Origin: Panacagrimonas sp.
GTDB lineage: Bacteria > Pseudomonadota > Gammaproteobacteria > Nevskiales > Nevskiaceae
Assembly (NCBI RefSeq): GCF_020697055.1
Contig: NZ_JAJFBP010000017.1
Coordinates: 17,838-81,837, forward strand
Direction of reading: 5' to 3'
Length of the DNA: 64,000 nucleotides
Below are positions 8,361-16,750 of the stretch, piece after piece; position 1 is the first letter of the stretch; the number at the start of each line of letters is the position of its first letter. Below the pieces are notes generated by a model. That model ran no database searches and had not been told where the DNA came from. It saw nothing but the letters and a program-made list of their open reading frames with translations. A program made the translations under genes and the position numbers.

Positions 8361-9692
8361 GTGGGTGCTGGCTGGTTGCGGGTTCTGCGCGCCGTATTCG
8401 GCGTCGATCGGATGCAGGTGGCCTTGCGCGACGAGTTCGCCGCGCATGCCTACCGCGTCAGCGCCGAGCGCGGCCTGCGCGTGTGTTGGGCTGTCCTGCT
8501 GTTCGATCTGCCGCTGTTCGCGCTGATCGACTGGTCCACCTGGAATTCCGGTCAGTGGTCGCTGCAGCCGGCGCATGGGCGCGTGTTCTGGTGGCGCGTG
8601 GCGCTGGTGTCTTCGATCGGATTGCTGCTGGTCGCGCGCGAGTTCATCGGCGACGAGCGCCGGCGCGATCGCGTCTTCGCCTGGTGCTGCGCAGTGGGCT
8701 TTCCGCTGTTCGGCGCCTGGTTCACGGTGATCTGCCAGACGCTGATCACCGACGCCTCGATCTACGCGCTGTTCCTGATCGGTGCCTCGGTGGTGTTTCC
8801 GCTGCCGGGGCTGCGCAAGCTGCTCATCTACCCGGTGTCGCTGCTGCTGGTCCTGATCGGCGTGCAATGGGTGGGCGTGGGGCCGGTCCCGGAACTGCAC
8901 GTGACGGTGAACGCCACATGCGTGGCGGTCGGCGCGCTGACGGTCGAGGCCATCGCGATGCGGACCTACGTTGCGGACTTCACCAAGAGCCTCGAGATCG
9001 AACGCGAGCGTGGGCGCGCCGACGAGCTGTTGCGCAACGTGTTGCCCGCCGCCGTTGCCGAGCGTCTCAAGACCAATCCGGCGACGCAGGTCGAGCACCA
9101 CCCGGCCGTCAGCGTGCTGTTCGCCGACTTCGTCGGCTTCGGGCGGCTGGCGCAGGAGCTCGCGCCGGGCGAAATGATCGGCCTGCTCGATCACCTCTTC
9201 AACGAGTTCGACGAAGCGGCCGACCGTTTCGGCGTCGAGAAGATCAAGACGCTCGGCGACACCTACATGGCCGCCTGCGGGGTTCCGGCGGCGCAGCCCG
9301 ATCACGCCGAGCGCATGGCGAACCTGGCGCTGCGCATGCTCAGCATCGCGGACCGGTTCGAGTCCGATCGCCGGCTGCCGGTGCACTTCCGCGTCGGCAT
9401 GCACACCGGCCCCGCGATCGCGGGCATCATCGGCAGCCGCAAGTTCTGCTACGACCTCTGGGGCGACACGATCAACGTCGCGGCCCTGCTACAAGGTTCG
9501 GGCGCGCCGGATCGCATCCACGTGAGCCAGGCCATGCGCGATGCGCTGGGCGACGGGTTCCGCTTCCAGGCTCGGGAACCGATCGAACTCAAGGGCCGCG
9601 CGCCGGCGGCGACGTACTACCTGCTCGGACGCGCCGACGAAGACCAGATGCTGAAAGATCGCGCCCGCCTGCTGCAGGCCGCGCCCAGCTGA
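8361..9692 (+). CDS. Membrane-anchored class III adenylate/guanylate cyclase, catalytic arginine replaced
   Basis: A 443-residue protein from a GTG start (an alternative ATG lies at 8412). Roughly residues 35-205 contain about six hydrophobic segments, and a class III nucleotide cyclase domain follows. The metal-binding aspartates are visible in LFADFVGF and KTLGDTYMAA, and the adenine-type lysine lies in EKIKTLGD. The transition-state motif normally reads N-x3-R, but here it is NVAALLQ, with N372 present and L376 where arginine is expected. Intact members make cAMP or cGMP from the cytoplasmic face; this one may be weak, inactive or use another residue. It follows aceF after 60 bp and precedes the rimB-like gene by 90 bp. 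Confidence 0.85.
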   Translation: MGAGWLRVLRAVFGVDRMQVALRDEFAAHAYRVSAERGLRVCWAVLLFDLPLFALIDWSTWNSGQWSLQPAHGRVFWWRVALVSSIGLLLVAREFIGDERRRDRVFAWCCAVGFPLFGAWFTVICQTLITDASIYALFLIGASVVFPLPGLRKLLIYPVSLLLVLIGVQWVGVGPVPELHVTVNATCVAVGALTVEAIAMRTYVADFTKSLEIERERGRADELLRNVLPAAVAERLKTNPATQVEHHPAVSVLFADFVGFGRLAQELAPGEMIGLLDHLFNEFDEAADRFGVEKIKTLGDTYMAACGVPAAQPDHAERMANLALRMLSIADRFESDRRLPVHFRVGMHTGPAIAGIIGSRKFCYDLWGDTINVAALLQGSGAPDRIHVSQAMRDALGDGFRFQAREPIELKGRAPAATYYLLGRADEDQMLKDRARLLQAAPS

Positions 9693-9782
9693 ACCCGATG
9701 GGCATGCGCATTGCTGTGGCCGGGCTCCGCCGACGCAGCTAGGATTCCGAATCATGTCCGCCGATCGACCTCCGCCGCGCCG

Positions 9783-10256
9783 ATGACCAAGGGCCCACGT
9801 CTGGCGCTGCACAACCTCAAGACCGTGGGCTGGCGCGAATGGGTTTCGCTGCCCGACCTGGGCATCGGCCATATCAAGGCCAAGATCGACACCGGCGCGC
9901 GCACGTCCGCGATCCACGCGTTTGCGATCGAACGCCTCTCGATCGATCGCGTGCGTTTCGGCGTCCACCCGTTGCAGCGCGGCGACCGCGAGGTCTGGTG
10001 CGAGTGCGAAGTGGTCGACGAGCGTTGGGTGACCGACTCGGGCGGCCACCAGGAATTTCGTCCCGTGATCGTCACCCACGTGATGCTGGGCGAGGACCGC
10101 TGGCCCGTCGAGGTGACCCTGACCGCGCGCGACAACCTGCTGTTCCGCCTGCTGCTCGGCCGCACGGCGCTGGTGGCGCGTTATCGCGTCGATCCGGCGG
10201 CCAGCTATCTCATCGGCGAGTCGCCGCGCCTGCGCCGTCGGGCCGCGAAATCCTGA
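9783..10256 (+). CDS. Retropepsin-like aspartic protease (RimB-type, ATP-dependent zinc protease family)
   Basis: A 157-residue soluble protein. The signature is [11 protein letters not shown] around D36, the D-T-G triad of retropepsin-like aspartyl proteases. This is the family often annotated as ATP-dependent zinc protease, and it lies next to rimK in many proteobacteria. In pseudomonads a protein of this type (RimB) works with the RimK modification system on ribosomal protein S6. The start at 9783 gives the family N-terminus ([17 protein letters not shown]); an ORF start at 9711 adds unrelated residues. The TGA stop overlaps the ATG of rimK by one base, so the two are translationally coupled. 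The substrate here is inferred from the neighbour only. Confidence 0.85.
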   Translation: MTKGPRLALHNLKTVGWREWVSLPDLGIGHIKAKIDTGARTSAIHAFAIERLSIDRVRFGVHPLQRGDREVWCECEVVDERWVTDSGGHQEFRPVIVTHVMLGEDRWPVEVTLTARDNLLFRLLLGRTALVARYRVDPAASYLIGESPRLRRRAAKS

Positions 10257-11161
10257 TGAAGATCGCGATCCTGTCCCGCAACAAGAAGCTGTACTCGACC
10301 CGGCGCCTGGTCGAAGCCGCGCAGGGGCGCGGTCACGAGGTGAAGGTCATCGACGTGCTGCGCTGCTACATGAACATCGCGCCGCACCATCCCGAGATCC
10401 ACTACCGCGGCGAGAGGCTCGAAGGTTTCGACGCGATCATTCCGCGCATCGGCGCCAGCGTGACGTTCTACGGCAGCGCGGTCGTGCGCCAGTTCGAGAT
10501 GCAGGGCGTCTACTCGCTGAACGAATCGGTGGCCATCACGCGCTCGCGCGACAAGTTGCGCGCGCACCAGCTGCTGGCGCGCAAGGGCATCGGCATGCCG
10601 GTGACCGGGTTCGCGCACGCACCGGACGACACCGCCGACCTCGTCGGTCTCGTCGGCGGCGCGCCGGTGGTGCTGAAGCTCACCGAGGGCACACAGGGCC
10701 GCGGCATCGTGCTGTGCGAGACCGACAAGGCGGCCGAGTCGGTGATCGATGCGTTCCGCGATCTCGACGCGTATTTCCTGGTGCAGGAGTTCGTCGAGGA
10801 GGCCAAGGGTTCCGACATCCGGTGCTTCGTTATCGGCGGCCGCGTGGTCGCCGCGATGATGCGCCAGGCCAAGGCCGGCGAATTCCGCTCCAACCTGCAT
10901 CGAGGCGGCTCCGCGATGAAGGTCAGGATCACGCCGGAAGAGCGCTCCACCGCCGTGCGCGCCGCGAAGATCATGGGGCTGAACGTTGCTGGCGTGGACA
11001 TCCTGCGCTCCAACCACGGACCGGTGGTGATGGAGGTGAACTCCTCGCCGGGCCTCGAAGGCATCGAAACCGTCAGCGGCGTGGACATCGCGTCGCGGAT
11101 CCTCGAGTTCGTCGAAAAGAATGCCCGTCCGGGGAACACCAAGACCAAGGGCCAGGGATGA
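10256..11161 (+). CDS. rimK: RimK family ATP-grasp ligase (alpha-L-glutamate ligase)
   Basis: A 301-residue ATP-grasp enzyme of normal RimK length ([22 protein letters not shown] at the N-terminus). ATP-grasp elements are visible: [35 protein letters not shown] and the metal-binding [19 protein letters not shown]. RimK adds glutamate residues to the C-terminus of ribosomal protein S6, and some homologues make poly-glutamate. The start overlaps the stop of the protease gene (TGATG). The C-terminal tail ([13 protein letters not shown]) is short and basic. The usual downstream M14/aspartoacylase partner is present but is displaced by an intervening membrane-protein gene. Confidence 0.95.
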   Translation: MKIAILSRNKKLYSTRRLVEAAQGRGHEVKVIDVLRCYMNIAPHHPEIHYRGERLEGFDAIIPRIGASVTFYGSAVVRQFEMQGVYSLNESVAITRSRDKLRAHQLLARKGIGMPVTGFAHAPDDTADLVGLVGGAPVVLKLTEGTQGRGIVLCETDKAAESVIDAFRDLDAYFLVQEFVEEAKGSDIRCFVIGGRVVAAMMRQAKAGEFRSNLHRGGSAMKVRITPEERSTAVRAAKIMGLNVAGVDILRSNHGPVVMEVNSSPGLEGIETVSGVDIASRILEFVEKNARPGNTKTKGQG

Positions 11162-11195
11162 GCACGTCCGCGGCCGTGAAGCGGATCTAGCGGTG

Positions 11196-12833
11196 ATGGC
11201 GGGGCGAAACACGGCGTGGAACGTCGCCATCGCGGGTGTGGCGTTCGCTGTCTACCTGCTGACGCTCACCCACAATTTCACCGATGGCGAAGATGCGCTG
11301 CGCTACGTGCGCGACATCACCACGGGCCAGAACCTGTGGGTGTTCGGCAATCACCTGCTCTTCAACATCGTCGGCGTGAGCTGGTACGGGCTGTGGACCG
11401 CGCTCGGCCATGCGGACGACGCCCTGATCCCGATGCAGGTGCTGAGCGCCGCCTGCGCCGGTATCAGCGTGGGTCTGATGGCCTGGATCGGTGCGCTGCT
11501 GCGACTGCCGCGTGCGCTGGCGCTGTCGGCCACGCTGGGTGCGGCGGTGAGCAGCTCGTTCTGGGCCTACGCGGTGCTGCCCGACACCTACCTGCTGCCG
11601 ATGCCGTTCGTGCTGTTCGGCTTCGGCTGTCTTCTGCGCGCGCTCGCCGCATCGGGCGAGTCGCCGACGGCGTGGGTGATCGGCGCAACACTGAGCTGGT
11701 CGCTCGCGACACTGCTGCACCAGCAGAACGTGCTGTTCTTCGGCCCCGGCGCGCTGATGCTGATCATGGGCAGCGGGGATCGGCGGGCGGGATTCGGCCG
11801 CGCCGCGCTGCTGCTGGGCGTCGGCGGCGCGCTGACCCTGGGCTGCTACATCCTGGTGGCCGTGTACGGACTCGGGCTGCGCACGATCCCGGCGTTCATC
11901 GGCTGGACGCTGGGCTACGCCAAGGACGGTCCGTGGACGCCGTGGTCGTGGGTGAGCCTTCCCAAGGGTGTGATCGGTCTGGTCCGCGCGATCTTTGCGG
12001 TCAATCTTGCCCTCGGCGTCGACTCGATCGCGCAGCTCGCCCAGCGCGCGCTGCCGAACATGATCCTGGTCGAAGAGCGCTACTTCACCGCGTTCCTGCG
12101 TCCCGCCGTGCTGTACGCCTCGCTCGCGATGCTGGTGGCCAGCGCCGTGGTCGTGGTGGCGCTGCTCGGCGTGCTGCTGCGACGCGTGTTCGTCGCCCGC
12201 GGGGCGGAAGTCGCATCGCACGGCGCCATGTGGCTCGGCTGGATGATCGCGTCGCAGGCGATCGCGGTGGTCGCCTGGGAGCCGATCAATCCGGAGTTCT
12301 GGATCGCGGTACTGCCCTGGTCGTGGTTGCTGGTCGCGCTGGCGATCGATCGCCACGGTGATCGGCTCGCGCGCAACCTCTGGTTCGCGTTCATCGTGTT
12401 GTTGGGCATGACCAACGCGGTGGGATACGTGATTCCCCAGACCGATCCCGAGAGCGACTACTGGCATGGCGTCAACGCGCTGCCACTGAGCCTGCTCAGG
12501 CAGGGCGATCAGATCGTCTCGATGGGCGGCTACGTGTCGGACGGTTATCTTGCGCTGCAGACGCGCCGGGAAATCATCAATGGCGCCTACGGCATCGCGG
12601 AGGTCCGCAAGATGATCGAGGACACGCCGTCCGACACCCGGTTGCTGGTCTCGTCGTGGTGGATCGATCCGCCGGCGTTCCTGGTCGGCAACACGCAGCT
12701 CGAATTGTGGGATCGCGACCAGGCGCTGCGGCTGCTGGACTGCTATCGCCCCAACCTGACGGAGCTGGGACGTGCCGGCGACCAGACGGTATGGGAGCTG
12801 CGCCGCCCGCTGCCGACCTGCCCCGCGTCGTAG
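11196..12833 (+). CDS. Polytopic membrane protein of unknown function, GT-C-like topology
   Basis: A 545-residue integral membrane protein with about 10-12 hydrophobic segments and a soluble C-terminal tail of about 110 residues. The N-terminus is a membrane helix followed by TLTHNFTDGEDALRYVRDIT, then LWVFGNHLLFN. Acidic residues in the first periplasmic loop plus many helices resemble GT-C glycosyltransferases (ArnT/PMT-like), but I cannot see a decisive motif. The start is the ATG at 11196; GTG at 11193 is equally possible. It lies between rimK and the M14-family gene, which are normally adjacent, and is only 7 bp from the latter. It may have been inserted into an older gene set. Confidence 0.7.
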   Translation: MAGRNTAWNVAIAGVAFAVYLLTLTHNFTDGEDALRYVRDITTGQNLWVFGNHLLFNIVGVSWYGLWTALGHADDALIPMQVLSAACAGISVGLMAWIGALLRLPRALALSATLGAAVSSSFWAYAVLPDTYLLPMPFVLFGFGCLLRALAASGESPTAWVIGATLSWSLATLLHQQNVLFFGPGALMLIMGSGDRRAGFGRAALLLGVGGALTLGCYILVAVYGLGLRTIPAFIGWTLGYAKDGPWTPWSWVSLPKGVIGLVRAIFAVNLALGVDSIAQLAQRALPNMILVEERYFTAFLRPAVLYASLAMLVASAVVVVALLGVLLRRVFVARGAEVASHGAMWLGWMIASQAIAVVAWEPINPEFWIAVLPWSWLLVALAIDRHGDRLARNLWFAFIVLLGMTNAVGYVIPQTDPESDYWHGVNALPLSLLRQGDQIVSMGGYVSDGYLALQTRREIINGAYGIAEVRKMIEDTPSDTRLLVSSWWIDPPAFLVGNTQLELWDRDQALRLLDCYRPNLTELGRAGDQTVWELRRPLPTCPAS

Positions 12834-12840
12834 GCCGGCC

Positions 12841-13875
12841 ATGGACAGCCTCCGAATTTCCGATGTGGTGGTCGCCGCGGGCGAACGCCGCCTGGTCAAC
12901 ATCCCCGTCGCCAAGCTGACCACCAGCCAGCCGGTGCTGCTGCCGGTGATCGTGCACCGCGGCACGCGGGCCGGGCCGACGATGTTCCTGAGCGCCGCGC
13001 TGCACGGCGACGAGATCATCGGCGTCGAGATCATCCGCCGCGTGCTCAAGATTCCGGAGCTCTCCGAACTCAAGGGCACGCTGCTGGCGGTGCCGATCGT
13101 CAACACGCTCGCGTTCATCCACCAGTCGCGCTACCTGCCCGACCGGCGCGATCTCAATCGCAGCTTCCCAGGCAGTTCCGGCGGCTCGCTGGCGGCGCGA
13201 CTGGCCTGGCTGTTCCTGCGCGAAGTGGTGGGCCGCTGCGATTTCGGCATCGACCTGCACACCGGCGCGGTGCACCGGCCCAACCTGCCGCAGATCCGCA
13301 CCGATCTGCGCAACGAGACCAACGTGCGCCTGGCCAAGGCCTTCGGCGCGCCGCTGTTCCTGGATTCGCTGCCCACCGACGGAACGCTGCGCCAGTACAC
13401 GACCAAGAAGAACATCCCGGTGATCCTGTACGAATCGGGCGAGGCGCTGCGCTTCGACGAGACCGCCATCCGCGTGGGCGTGCAGGGCGTGCAGAACGTG
13501 ATGTGGGAGATGGGCCTGCTCGATCGGCCGCCGTTCTCGCCGCTGCGCGCGGCCGAGCCGGTGCTGGCGCATTCGAGCCGCTGGATCCGCGCCGCCTCGA
13601 GCGGAATCCTGCGCACCGGCATCGCGCTGGGCGATCACGTCCGCAGAGGCCAGGTGCTGGGCATCATCGGCGACCCGTTCGGCGAGTCCGAGCAGGCCGT
13701 GGTGTCGCCCACCGAAGGCGTGGTGATCGGCCGGCTCAACCTGCCGCTGGTGCACGAGGGCGACGCGTTGTTCCACGTCGGCACGTTCGAGGTGCCCGAG
13801 GACGCCAAGCAGGCGGTCGATCAGCTGTCCGCCGAGATGCGGACGCGCACCGGCGAAGAGCCGCCGATCGTCTAG
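12841..13875 (+). CDS. Succinylglutamate desuccinylase/aspartoacylase family (M14-like) zinc hydrolase
   Basis: A 344-residue protein of the AstE/AspA branch of M14 carboxypeptidases. Zinc ligands are visible as H55-x2-E58 in AALHGDEIIG and H140 in DLHTGAVH. The likely catalytic glutamate is E198 in ILYESGEAL. The C-terminal part (about 260-320) reads like the small beta domain of the family (VRRGQVLGIIGDPFGE, EGVVIGRL). Relatives remove acyl groups from amino acids; the rimK linkage suggests a glutamyl or N-acyl-glutamate substrate, but that is inference. The stop overlaps tail-to-tail with the AraC gene at a CTAG. Confidence 0.88.
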   Translation: MDSLRISDVVVAAGERRLVNIPVAKLTTSQPVLLPVIVHRGTRAGPTMFLSAALHGDEIIGVEIIRRVLKIPELSELKGTLLAVPIVNTLAFIHQSRYLPDRRDLNRSFPGSSGGSLAARLAWLFLREVVGRCDFGIDLHTGAVHRPNLPQIRTDLRNETNVRLAKAFGAPLFLDSLPTDGTLRQYTTKKNIPVILYESGEALRFDETAIRVGVQGVQNVMWEMGLLDRPPFSPLRAAEPVLAHSSRWIRAASSGILRTGIALGDHVRRGQVLGIIGDPFGESEQAVVSPTEGVVIGRLNLPLVHEGDALFHVGTFEVPEDAKQAVDQLSAEMRTRTGEEPPIV

Positions 13876-14924
13876 AGCCGCCCGGCCGTGACCGCGTTGA
13901 CGTCGGCCACGACGCGTCGGCGATACGCGCCGGGGGATTCCCCGTTCCAGCGTCGGAACGCGTGCTGAAACGGACTCTGCTCCGAGTAGCCGAGCAGGAA
14001 CGCCACTTCGGCGAGCGAGACGCGCGGATCGCGCAGATGCCGCTCCGCGTGACTGCGACGCACGTCGTCGAGCACTTCGCGAAAGGATAACGAGGCCTGA
14101 TCGAGCCGACGCTGCAGCGTGCGCGGCGCCAGCCTCAGATCCTGCGCCGCGTGCGCCAGCGTGCAGCGGCCGCTGGCGAGCTTGAGCGACAGCACCGTCT
14201 TGAGCTCGCGCACGAAATCCGGTTCGTCGCGCGCGCGCTGCCCGAGCATCGATTCGGCCTGTTCCTGCAGCACGCGATGCGTATGCAGGTCGGAGTGCGC
14301 GATGCGCAGATCCAGGTAATCGGTCGGCATCACCAGTCGCGTTGCCGGCTGATCGAAGCGCACATTGCCGCCGAAGATCCGCGCGTACTCCGTGACGTCG
14401 CGCGGTCGCGGGAACTCGAAGCAGGCGTCCGCGCGCAGGTCGGGCCGGTCGGTGAGCAGGCGCGCGAAGCAGATCCATCCGGACAGCGAGAGCTGCGACA
14501 TCGTCGGCGAGGCCTTGGCGCTCGCCGGCAGCCAGTGCACCGCGGCGTGTTTCTTTCCGACGACCAGCTTCGAATCGTTGATGTCGTCGGTGAGGCGCTC
14601 GTAGCGGCCCATCATCGCGATCACGTCGTGCAGCGTTCCGCAGGCCATCGCGAGGTAGCCGAGCATGCCGTAGTGGCGCGGCTTGTAGGACTCGCCGACC
14701 TTCAGCGGCAGATGCGCGTCGCCCGTCGCGACGATCGCCGCGTCGAACATCGCCTGCCAGCGACGCAGTGGAATGGGTGTGCGGGCGTCGTCCGATTCGA
14801 TCGCCTTCAGCAGATCGGCGTCGACCAACCGCGCCGGATCGACGCCGCGGCCGCGCAGGTAGTCGACCAGCGCGCGCGCATGGGCCGCGATGATCTTTCC
14901 GCCTTCCGGTTCCGCCTGGGTCAT
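13872..14924 (-). CDS. AraC-family transcriptional regulator
   Basis: A 350-residue regulator. The N-terminal about 200 residues match the arabinose-binding-type domain (DARTPIPLRRWQAMFDAA, HYGMLGYLAMACGTL, with later FEFPRP and FGGNVRFD). Two helix-turn-helix motifs cover about residues 245-340 (TLAHAAQDLRLAPRTLQRRL, then VSLAEVAFLLGYSEQSPFQH). The start is the ATG at 14924; the longer frame from 15023 adds 33 residues that do not fit. It is divergent from the ceramidase-like gene across 101 bp, making it the likely regulator of that three-gene operon. This family often responds to lipids, alcohols or amino compounds. Confidence 0.92.
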   Translation of the reverse strand: MTQAEPEGGKIIAAHARALVDYLRGRGVDPARLVDADLLKAIESDDARTPIPLRRWQAMFDAAIVATGDAHLPLKVGESYKPRHYGMLGYLAMACGTLHDVIAMMGRYERLTDDINDSKLVVGKKHAAVHWLPASAKASPTMSQLSLSGWICFARLLTDRPDLRADACFEFPRPRDVTEYARIFGGNVRFDQPATRLVMPTDYLDLRIAHSDLHTHRVLQEQAESMLGQRARDEPDFVRELKTVLSLKLASGRCTLAHAAQDLRLAPRTLQRRLDQASLSFREVLDDVRRSHAERHLRDPRVSLAEVAFLLGYSEQSPFQHAFRRWNGESPGAYRRRVVADVNAVTAGRL

Positions 14925-15025
14925 GCCGCCTCCGTGGCGCGATTTCTCAATGACCGGGCGCCATTCGTCAAGACCAGAATCCGGGCGATCGCCATGCTTG
15001 GCGCCGCACGATGAGGAGCACACCG

Positions 15026-16750
15026 ATGTACCGGGCGGGATGGAGTCGACGGGAGATCGCGGTCCAGGCGCGGGGCCACGCCATGCACGGCTACGGCAAC
15101 TGGCGTCAGCGCGCGCGCTCGCAGCGCTCGCCGCTGTTTGCGCGCGCGTTGTTCCTGCAGGACGAGCAGGGCAAGACCGTGGATTTCTGCTGCCTGGACC
15201 TGGGATACGTCACGCACGCGATGCGGGCCGGTGTGTGCGCGCGATTGCAATCGACGCTCGGCGAGGCGTTCGACGCGGCCGCGCTCGTGCTGACGTGCAC
15301 GCACACGCACTCGGGTCCCGGCGGGTGCACGCACGACGTGCTCTACAACGTCGTCACGCCCGGCTTCGTGCCGGCGCATCTGGAGGCGGTGATCGCCACC
15401 ACCGTCGAGGCGATCCTCGCGGCCCGCGCCCACGCCGCGCCGACGTCCCTTTCACTGTCGCGCGGCGATTTCGACGCGAACGTGCCGGTCGCATGGAACC
15501 GCTCGTTGCGCGCCTACAACCGCAACCCCGACGTGCGCCCTCGCGGCGACACCGAGGCCCACCTGGCGCTGGACCGCTCCATGCAGGTGCTCGGCCTGCG
15601 CCGCGAAGGCCGGCTGCACGCGGTCGTGTCGCTGTTCGGCGTGCACGCCACCTGCGTCGGGAGCTCGCAGAACCGGTACGACGGCGACAACAAGGGCTAC
15701 GCCGCGACGCAGGCCGAAGACGCGCTGCGCCGCTCCGGCGTCGAAGACGCGGTGGCGATCTTCGCGCAGGCCACCGCGGGCGACGTGTCGCCGCACTTCC
15801 ACGGCCCCGGCCAGGAGCGGATCCGGCGTCGGATCCGCGGCGAGGCGGAGTACGCCTACGCGGAGCAGAACGGTCGTCACCAAAGCCGTCGCGCGATGTC
15901 GCTGACGGCCGCGCCCGGTGTGGAAACCGCGATCAGCGGCGGGATCGACGCGATCTTGAGCTACGTCGACTTCACGTCGATCCATGCCGATCCGCGCTAC
16001 GCCGGCGGACAAGCGCAGGCCTGGACCAGCCAGCCGTGCCACGGCGCGGCGTTCTTCGGCGGCACGCCGGTGGACGGCCGCACCGCCTCGAACGCGGTCG
16101 TGGCCGCCGCGGGCAGCGCCGCGCAGGCGCTGAAGGCCTGGCGGCTGAGCGCGGCCAACCCCATCTCGCCCGAGCAGCGCGAATCGTATCGGCGCCTGTA
16201 TGCCGCGCAGGGCGCCAAGGCGATCCTGCTGGAGACCGGCGGCAAGCGGATCCTCGGCCGGCCGCTGGAGCAGCTCGTGCTGCCCGACTTCCTCGATCCC
16301 AACCTCAAGGAGCTCAAGCGTCTCGCGCGCCTGGGCGCCGTGCGGGAAAGCGATCTGGTGCCCACGGTGCTGCCGCTGCAGATCGTGACGATCGGTCCGC
16401 TGGCGCTGGTCTGCTGTCCGGGTGAATTCACGACGATGGCGGGCGCGCGCGTCGTGCAGGCGGTGCGGTCGGTGCTGGGCGAGCGCGCCGGCGAAGTGCT
16501 GATCTGCACCTACTGCAACGACTACATGGGCTACGTCACGACGCGCGAGGAGTACGAGGAACAGGCGTACGAAGGCGGACACACGATCTTCGGACAGTGG
16601 ACGCTCGCGGCGTTTCAGACCCGGTTTGCGCAGCTCGCCGCCGAGATGCTGAAACCGGTGGACGCGCGCCGCCACGATCGGCGCACGCAGCCGCGCGCGG
16701 CGGTGGCCGCCGAACTGGCGCTTCGAACCGATCTGCCGGTGCCGGGATGA
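15026..16750 (+). CDS. Neutral/alkaline ceramidase-like amidohydrolase
   Basis: A 574-residue protein of the neutral ceramidase superfamily. Family landmarks are TCTHTHSGPGG (metal-binding histidines), a later LFGVHATCVG, and the C-terminal GEFTTMAGARVVQAVR plus CNDYMGYVTTREEYEEQAYEG. True neutral ceramidases hydrolyse the amide bond of ceramide; many bacterial members have unknown substrates. No signal peptide is visible, so it is probably cytoplasmic, unlike secreted ceramidases, and the immunoglobulin-like C-terminal domain seems absent. The ATG at 15026 has GAGGAG seven bases upstream; the ATG at 15011 lacks this. The stop overlaps the next start as ATGA, so the operon is coupled. Confidence 0.85.
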   Translation: MYRAGWSRREIAVQARGHAMHGYGNWRQRARSQRSPLFARALFLQDEQGKTVDFCCLDLGYVTHAMRAGVCARLQSTLGEAFDAAALVLTCTHTHSGPGGCTHDVLYNVVTPGFVPAHLEAVIATTVEAILAARAHAAPTSLSLSRGDFDANVPVAWNRSLRAYNRNPDVRPRGDTEAHLALDRSMQVLGLRREGRLHAVVSLFGVHATCVGSSQNRYDGDNKGYAATQAEDALRRSGVEDAVAIFAQATAGDVSPHFHGPGQERIRRRIRGEAEYAYAEQNGRHQSRRAMSLTAAPGVETAISGGIDAILSYVDFTSIHADPRYAGGQAQAWTSQPCHGAAFFGGTPVDGRTASNAVVAAAGSAAQALKAWRLSAANPISPEQRESYRRLYAAQGAKAILLETGGKRILGRPLEQLVLPDFLDPNLKELKRLARLGAVRESDLVPTVLPLQIVTIGPLALVCCPGEFTTMAGARVVQAVRSVLGERAGEVLICTYCNDYMGYVTTREEYEEQAYEGGHTIFGQWTLAAFQTRFAQLAAEMLKPVDARRHDRRTQPRAAVAAELALRTDLPVPG

